A stretch of DNA of 64,000 bases from Burkholderiales bacterium (GTDB taxonomy: Bacteria > Pseudomonadota > Gammaproteobacteria > Burkholderiales > SG8-41): the NCBI GenBank assembly GCA_036262035.1, contig DATAJS010000004.1:1-64000 (forward strand). Reading direction: 5' to 3'. The translations under genes were made by a program, and so were the position numbers. The notes under the pieces are model-generated. The model did no database searches. It worked only from the letters and a program-made list of their open reading frames with translations, and was not told the DNA's origin. This document shows positions 59,764-64,000 of the stretch, in pieces (the stretch's first letter is position 1; every line of letters starts with the position of its first letter).

Positions 59764-60672
59764 TCAGCTCGCCGGCGCCGGTTGCGGAACGAACACGCGC
59801 AGCGCGCCCGGCCGGATGCGGTATTCGAGCGGCGTCGGCATGGTCAGCACCTCGCCGTCGGTCGCGACGTGGAGGGCGCGCCGGCGCGTCTCGACCACGA
59901 TGCTCTGCGCGGTCAGCGCCTCGAAATCGCTCGCCTGCTTCAGCCGGTGGAAGAGGGCGCGCAGCGCGAGCACGATGAGCCCGAGCCGGCCGCGCCGATG
60001 GCTCACGTACAGGCTGAGCGTGCCGGTATCGAGGCGCTCGCGCTTGCCGATGCTGAAACCCTCCATCACGTACTCGTTGTTGCCGATGAAGACGAAGGTC
60101 GTGCGAACCGCCGATTCGGCGTCGTCGAGCTTGAGCCGCAGGGTCATGAAAGCGTTCCGGCGCAGCGACATCAGCGTCGCCCAGACGAGCGCGGGCCATT
60201 TGCCGCGCCCCAGCCGCCGTTGCTGGGTTTCGCGATGGCGCACGATCTGCGGATAGATCCCGAGGCTCGAATTATTGATGAAGACCTGGCCGTTGACGTC
60301 GCCGACGTCGACGTCGGCGGTGTGGCCCGCGGCGATCGTCGCGACTGCGCCGTCGACGTCGAGCGGGATGCCGAGGTCCTTGGCGAAATGGTTCAGGGTG
60401 CCCATCGGCAGCACGCCCATCGCGATGCCGGTGCCCGCGACCGCCGACGCGACCGCGTTGAGCGTACCGTCCCCGCCCGCGGCGACGATCGCGTGCGGCT
60501 TCGAAGCCGCGATGCGCTGTGCGAGGTCGCACAGCTCCGGTCCGGTCGCGGCGTGCACGCGCGCCTGCACGCCGTGCCTGGCGAACGCGGCTTCGAGCGC
60601 GCCGTCGGCATCGGCGCTCTGCGCCGTGCCCGCGCTGCCGTTCACGATGATCGGCAGCGCGGCGTCAGGCAT
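59764..60672 (-). CDS. Diacylglycerol/sphingosine-kinase-like lipid kinase (YegS family)
   Basis: A 302-residue protein with the DAGK catalytic domain: IIVNGSAG, AGGDGTLNAVASAVAGTGIAMGVLPMGTLNHFAKDLG (the GGDGT nucleotide loop) and a C-terminal beta domain with EYVMEGFSIGKRERLDTG and TDGEVLTMPTPL. It phosphorylates lipid alcohols in known members. Its ATG overlaps the TGA of the PAP2 gene by eight bases, and the next gene begins six bases after its stop, so the three are one operon. The kinase and phosphatase would act in opposite directions. Confidence 0.9.
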   Translation of the reverse strand: MPDAALPIIVNGSAGTAQSADADGALEAAFARHGVQARVHAATGPELCDLAQRIAASKPHAIVAAGGDGTLNAVASAVAGTGIAMGVLPMGTLNHFAKDLGIPLDVDGAVATIAAGHTADVDVGDVNGQVFINNSSLGIYPQIVRHRETQQRRLGRGKWPALVWATLMSLRRNAFMTLRLKLDDAESAVRTTFVFIGNNEYVMEGFSIGKRERLDTGTLSLYVSHRRGRLGLIVLALRALFHRLKQASDFEALTAQSIVVETRRRALHVATDGEVLTMPTPLEYRIRPGALRVFVPQPAPAS

Positions 60673-61324
60673 GGCCGTTCGAGGGACGCACGCGGGTCGC
60701 GACGAGCAGCGCCGCGGCGAGCCACGCGAGGCTCCACGCACACGCGGCCAGCACGTCGCTCACGTAGTGCACGCCGAGGTAGACGCGCGAGAACGCGACG
60801 AGCGCGACGAGCCCCAGCCACGCAGCCGTCACGGCGGCGCGCGCGCGATGGCTAGCCGTGCGCGTCATCGCGTAAGCCGCGAGCACGCCCCAGAAGAGCG
60901 TCGCGCCGGCGGCGTGGCCGCTGGGAAAACTGTAGCTTGCGAGCGTCATGGCCGCGTCGCCCGGAACCGGCCGCGCCCGCCGGAACACCAGCTTCAGCGC
61001 GAAGTTGAGCGCAAGGCCGACCGGCACCGCGAGCGCGAGCGCCGTCACCCACCGATAAAGGCGGCGCCGGTAGCAGTAGGAGCCCGCGATCGAAGCGTAG
61101 ACGCACAGCGCAAACGGTGCATGAGCGTGGGTGACGCCGAGCATGAGCAAGGTGAGTGCCGGGGTGCGGTGGGCCAGCACCCACCGGGCGGCCGCCGCGT
61201 CGAGCGCGACCAGCGGATCGCCCGCGGCGATGTTCGCCGCGATCAGCGCGAAGAGGCACAGAGCGCCGGCGATCGCACCGAGCGCGAGGCGTTTCCAGAC
61301 CGGCATAAGACGAGCGTAGCGCAT
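60665..61324 (-). CDS. PAP2-family phosphatase
   Basis: A 219-residue integral membrane phosphatase with about six helices. The three catalytic motifs are present: KLVFRRARPVP (KxxxxxxRP), SFPSGHAAGA (PSGH) and SRVYLGVHYVSD (SRxxxxxHxxxD). The family removes phosphate from phosphatidate, or from undecaprenyl pyrophosphate. The start could also be the ATG at 61306. It is the first gene of the minus-strand operon with the lipid kinase and phosphoesterase. Confidence 0.92.
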   Translation of the reverse strand: MRYARLMPVWKRLALGAIAGALCLFALIAANIAAGDPLVALDAAAARWVLAHRTPALTLLMLGVTHAHAPFALCVYASIAGSYCYRRRLYRWVTALALAVPVGLALNFALKLVFRRARPVPGDAAMTLASYSFPSGHAAGATLFWGVLAAYAMTRTASHRARAAVTAAWLGLVALVAFSRVYLGVHYVSDVLAACAWSLAWLAAALLVATRVRPSNGHA

Positions 61325-61375
61325 CGAACACCGGCATACTTCAGCGCAAAACGTGCCGCCGTGGAGGGATCGTCG

Positions 61376-62335
61376 ATGAAGGGCTGCTGGATTTACGGGA
61401 TTGCCGCGATGGCGGCCACAGCGTCGGCGCCGGCCGCGTATCCCGAGAGGCCGATCCGGCTGATCATCTCGTCCGCTCCGGGCGCGTCCTCCGACGTCGT
61501 TTCGCGCATCCTCGTGGCCGAGCTGACGAAACAGATGGGCCAGCAGATCATCGTCGACAACCGCCCCGGCGGCGCCCAGACCATCGGTACGCAGATGATC
61601 GTTCGCGCCAACCCCGACGGCTACACGATCGGCTACGCGAACGTCGTCACGCTTGCGATCAACAAGTCGCTCCTGGCCGCGCAGCCTTACGATCCCGACC
61701 GCGACCTCGCACTCGTCGTGCACTTCCTCTCGACGTACAACCTCCTCGCGGTGAGCCCGGCACTGCCGGTGAAGTCGGTGAAGGAGCTCGTCGCCTACGC
61801 TTTGCAGAACCCCGGCAAGCTTACCAACGCCTCCAGCGGCAACGGCACGACCGGCCACCTCGGCGGGGAGCTCTTCAAAATGATGACGGGAACACGGATC
61901 GTGCACGTGCCGTACAAGGGCAGCGTGCAGGCCATTCCCGATCTCATGACGGGGCAGGTGCAGGTGATATTCGACAACCTCACGTCGATTTCACCGCACG
62001 TGCGTGCAGGCAAGGTGCGCGGGCTGGGGGTTTCCAGCCTCAAGCGCTCGCCGATCTTCCCCGACATCCCGACGATCTCGGAAGCGGGCGTTCCCGGCTA
62101 CGAGACCAACTCGTGGGGCGGGCTCGTGGTGCCGGCGGCGACGCCGCGCGCCATCGTCACGAAGCTCAATGCCGAGGTGAATACCGCTTTGCGCGCGCCG
62201 GCGCTGCGCAGCCGCTTCGCGGAGATCGAAGCCGAAGCCGTCGGCGGCACCCCTGACCAGTTCGCGGCGTACGTGAAGAAAGAAGCCGTGAAATGGGCGC
62301 AGGTCGTGAAGAAGTCCGGCGCCAGGCTGGACTGA
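61376..62335 (+). CDS. Bug/TctC-family receptor (paralogue pair A)
   Basis: A 319-residue receptor with signal peptide (MKGCWIYGIAAMAATASAPA) and YPERPIRLIISSAPGASSDV, IIVDNRPGGAQTIGTQ, PDGYTIGYANVVTLAINKSL and HVPYKGSVQAIPDLMTGQV. The motif IISSAPGAS is unlike the usual VVPFAPGG. The gene at 62825 encodes a close paralogue with long identical stretches (FLSTYNLL, SSLKRSPIFPDIPTISEAGV). GGAGGG is present before the ATG at 61376. Confidence 0.93.
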   Translation: MKGCWIYGIAAMAATASAPAAYPERPIRLIISSAPGASSDVVSRILVAELTKQMGQQIIVDNRPGGAQTIGTQMIVRANPDGYTIGYANVVTLAINKSLLAAQPYDPDRDLALVVHFLSTYNLLAVSPALPVKSVKELVAYALQNPGKLTNASSGNGTTGHLGGELFKMMTGTRIVHVPYKGSVQAIPDLMTGQVQVIFDNLTSISPHVRAGKVRGLGVSSLKRSPIFPDIPTISEAGVPGYETNSWGGLVVPAATPRAIVTKLNAEVNTALRAPALRSRFAEIEAEAVGGTPDQFAAYVKKEAVKWAQVVKKSGARLD

Positions 62336-62338
62336 CTA

Positions 62339-62395
62339 AATCCGGGTCAGAGTCGATTTCGGCAAGGGTTGGAAATGTGACTCCGACCCGGATTT
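62339..62395. repeat. Imperfect GGGTCAGAGTC-family inverted repeat
   Basis: AATCCGGGTCAGAGTCGATTTC on the left pairs with GGAAATGTGACTCCGACCCGGATT on the right, with a few mismatches. A relative of the perfect elements at 21413 and 55627. It lies between convergent Bug and DUF805 genes, and a TTTTT tract follows. Confidence 0.85.
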
Positions 62396-62404
62396 TTAAT
62401 GCGG

Positions 62405-62740
62405 TCAGGCGCCTTTCGGATTGGGGCCGTATTCGTTGCTGCCGGGCTGGCTGTCCTGCACGAAGAAGTAGATCAGGACGACGATGCCGATGAGCGGGAC
62501 GAAGCTGATGAGCAGCCACCACCCCGAGCGTCCGATGTCGTGCAGGCGGCGGATACCGACGCCGATGCCGGGCAGGAGCACCGCAAGCGCGTAGATCATT
62601 CCGAGCAGCGGGAAGATGAAGTGCAGCACCAGGGATACGATGAAGTTGACCAGCGTGAATACCCAGAATTCTTCGCGAGCCGAACGCCCTTCGAATACGG
62701 CATACTTCTTCAGGACTTCGACGTACCAGTTCCAGTTCAT
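62405..62740 (-). CDS. DUF805-family membrane protein
   Basis: A 111-residue protein with about three or four helices. MNWNWYVEVLKKYAVFEGRSAREEFW is the DUF805 opening (helix, then the GRxxRxEFW motif), and GVGIRRLHDIGRSGWW is the central signature. Function unknown. It lies between two paralogous Bug genes on the opposite strand, as if inserted between duplicated copies. GGGGAG precedes the ATG. Confidence 0.9.
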   Translation of the reverse strand: MNWNWYVEVLKKYAVFEGRSAREEFWVFTLVNFIVSLVLHFIFPLLGMIYALAVLLPGIGVGIRRLHDIGRSGWWLLISFVPLIGIVVLIYFFVQDSQPGSNEYGPNPKGA

Positions 62741-62824
62741 GTTTTTCTCCCCTTTTGAGAATCGGACGGTGCGCCCGGAGTATACGCGGCTGCCGTCGCC
62801 GACGATGTTTCAGGGAGGTAACCG

Positions 62825-63802
62825 ATGGCGTCTATGTCTGCGTGGTTGCGCGGTGGGCTCGTCGTTCTGGCCTCGGCGCTTGCCGCACCCGCTTCGAGCG
62901 CGGCTTATCCCGAGCGTCCGATCCGCCTCATCATCTCGTCGGCCGCGGGCGGATCGCCCGACGTGGTCACGCGCATCCTCGCCGCCGAGCTGGTGAAGCA
63001 GATGGGCCAGCAGATCATCATCGACAACCGCCCCGGCGGCGCGCAGACGATCGGCACCGAGATGGTGGTGCGTGCGACGCCCGACGGCTACACCATCGGT
63101 TATGCGAACGTCGTCACGCTCGCGATCAACAAGTCGCTGTTGTCCAGACAGCCCTACGACCCCGACAAGGACCTCGCGCTCGTCGCGCACTTCCTGTCGA
63201 CCTACAACCTGCTCTGTGTGACCAACGCGCTGCCCGTCAAGACGGTGAAGGAGCTGATCGCTCATGCGAAGCAGAACCCCGACAAGCTGCTCAACGCCTC
63301 GGGCGGCAACGGCACGACGGGGCACCTCGGCGGCGAGCTCTTCAAGATCATGACGGGTACGCGGATCGTGCACGTGCCGTATAAAGGAAGCCCGCAGGGC
63401 ATCACCGACCTCATCGCGGGGCAGGTGCACCTGATGTTCGACAACCTGACCTCGATCTCGCCGCACGTGCGTGCCGGCAGGGTACGCGGCATCGGGGTGT
63501 CCAGCCTCAAGCGCTCGCCGATCTTCCCCGACATCCCGACGATCTCCGAGGCCGGCGTCGGCGGTTACGAAACCAACGCCTGGGGCGGCATCGTCGTGCC
63601 CGCCGCGACGCCGCGGGCCGTCGTCACCAGGCTGAACACCGAGATCAATACCGCGCTGCAGACGCCCACGTTGCGCGAGCGCTACGCCCAGATCGAAGCC
63701 GAGCCCGTCGGCGGCACGCCGGAGCAGTTCGCGGCGTACGTGAAAAGGGAGACCGTGAAGTGGGCCGAGGTGGTGAAGAAGTCGGGCGCGAAGGTGGATT
63801 AG
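62825..63802 (+). CDS. Bug/TctC-family receptor (paralogue pair B)
   Basis: A 325-residue receptor with signal peptide (MASMSAWLRGGLVVLASALAAPASSA). YPERPIRLIISSAAGGSPDV, IIIDNRPGGAQTIGTE, PDGYTIGYANVVTLAINKSL and HVPYKGSPQGITDLIAGQV run parallel to the gene at 61376. The two differ by scattered substitutions, so they are old rather than very recent duplicates. GGGAGG precedes the ATG. Confidence 0.93.
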   Translation: MASMSAWLRGGLVVLASALAAPASSAAYPERPIRLIISSAAGGSPDVVTRILAAELVKQMGQQIIIDNRPGGAQTIGTEMVVRATPDGYTIGYANVVTLAINKSLLSRQPYDPDKDLALVAHFLSTYNLLCVTNALPVKTVKELIAHAKQNPDKLLNASGGNGTTGHLGGELFKIMTGTRIVHVPYKGSPQGITDLIAGQVHLMFDNLTSISPHVRAGRVRGIGVSSLKRSPIFPDIPTISEAGVGGYETNAWGGIVVPAATPRAVVTRLNTEINTALQTPTLRERYAQIEAEPVGGTPEQFAAYVKRETVKWAEVVKKSGAKVD

Positions 63803-63820
63803 CTCGACAGCAAAGCTTTA

Positions 63821-64000
63821 CCACGGAGGACACGGAGGAAAAGCCACGGAGGACACGGAGGAAAAGCTCGTTATTCCCGACCCGCGGCAGCGGGAGCTGT
63901 CGGGAATCCATTTTGACTTTGACCCTTTGAAAAATGGATTCCCGCCTGCGCGGGAATGACGGTACACGTGGTTCCGAATCGTTTTCCTCCGTGCCCTCCG
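63821..64000. repeat. Nested inverted repeats at the window end (CACGGAGGA outer, GTCATTCCCG inner)
   Basis: The left outer arm iterates CCACGGAGGACACGGAGGAA (63821-63865). The right outer arm, TTTTCCTCCGTGCCCTCCG, starts at 63981 and is cut by the window edge. Between them lies a complete GTCATTCCCG-family element (63868-63961), with a small hairpin in each arm. Confidence 0.88.

Noticed and set aside
60275-61375. N-terminal extension of the Bug frame at 61376 back to 60275
   Set aside because: The extension runs through the PAP2 and kinase genes in antisense. The signal peptide starts at 61376.

Overview
This GC-rich 64 kb window looks like a chromosomal segment of a betaproteobacterium, probably of the Burkholderiales or a near relative. 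The left end carries a housekeeping block of betaproteobacterial type: hisF-hisI-hisE, tatA-tatB-tatC, a DegS-like protease facing the other way, a Nif3-like gene, the cytochrome bc1 operon petABC, and sspA-sspB. The rest is dominated by Bug/TctC-type solute-receptor genes, a family greatly expanded in this group. I count eleven, with no TctA or TctB membrane partner in the window. No replication, plasmid or phage gene is seen. The only transposase trace is an IS630-like start cut by the left edge.

Layout. 1-9.3 kb: housekeeping block. 9.4-12.7 kb: a Tat-exported amidohydrolase, a cluster of small stress-type envelope proteins (entericidin-like lipoprotein and two DUF1328 proteins) and tRNA-Thr(UGU). 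12.8-18.9 kb: a four-gene ABC/GldG/DUF4340 operon, then a small coupled gene and a Bug receptor. 19-28.9 kb: thioesterase, several MFS transporters (two are tandem paralogues), a 2-hydroxyacid dehydrogenase, and two Bug genes, one lacking a signal peptide. 28.9-39.5 kb: acyl-CoA metabolism (NDP-forming acyl-CoA synthetase, acyl-CoA dehydrogenase, SDR), a UMF1-type MFS, two divergent Bug genes, and a lyase plus LeuC/LeuD-type hydratase set. 39.6-42.5 kb: a PAS-GGDEF-EAL protein. 42.7-54.6 kb: amidase and alpha/beta hydrolase (divergent), a monohaem protein, Bug genes, a HbpS/GlcG-like protein, a DSD1-type PLP enzyme, a 3-hydroxyisobutyrate-dehydrogenase-like protein, a DapA-family aldolase, a ModA-like binding protein and an LVIVD-repeat protein. 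54.7-64 kb: more Bug genes, small envelope proteins (DUF3592, BON, DUF805), a GNAT acetyltransferase and a PAP2/diacylglycerol-kinase/phosphoesterase operon.

The most unusual feature is between the genes. More than twenty intergenic spacers hold inverted repeats of at least a dozen unrelated sequence families. Many arms are built by iterating a short word (GTGAAAC, GCAAAGGAC, CACGGAGGA, GTTCACC and others) and answering it with the reverse complement on the other arm. In at least five spacers one palindrome lies in the loop of another from a different family. At several convergent gene ends the arms abut or supply the stop codons. This suggests a repeatedly reused class of 3'-end hairpins, perhaps terminators or mRNA-end structures, that also serve as insertion targets for one another. 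How they are made is not evident from the window.

Apart from the GGDEF/EAL protein, no transcription-factor gene was recognised. Functions are given from recognisable motifs only. No database search was run.
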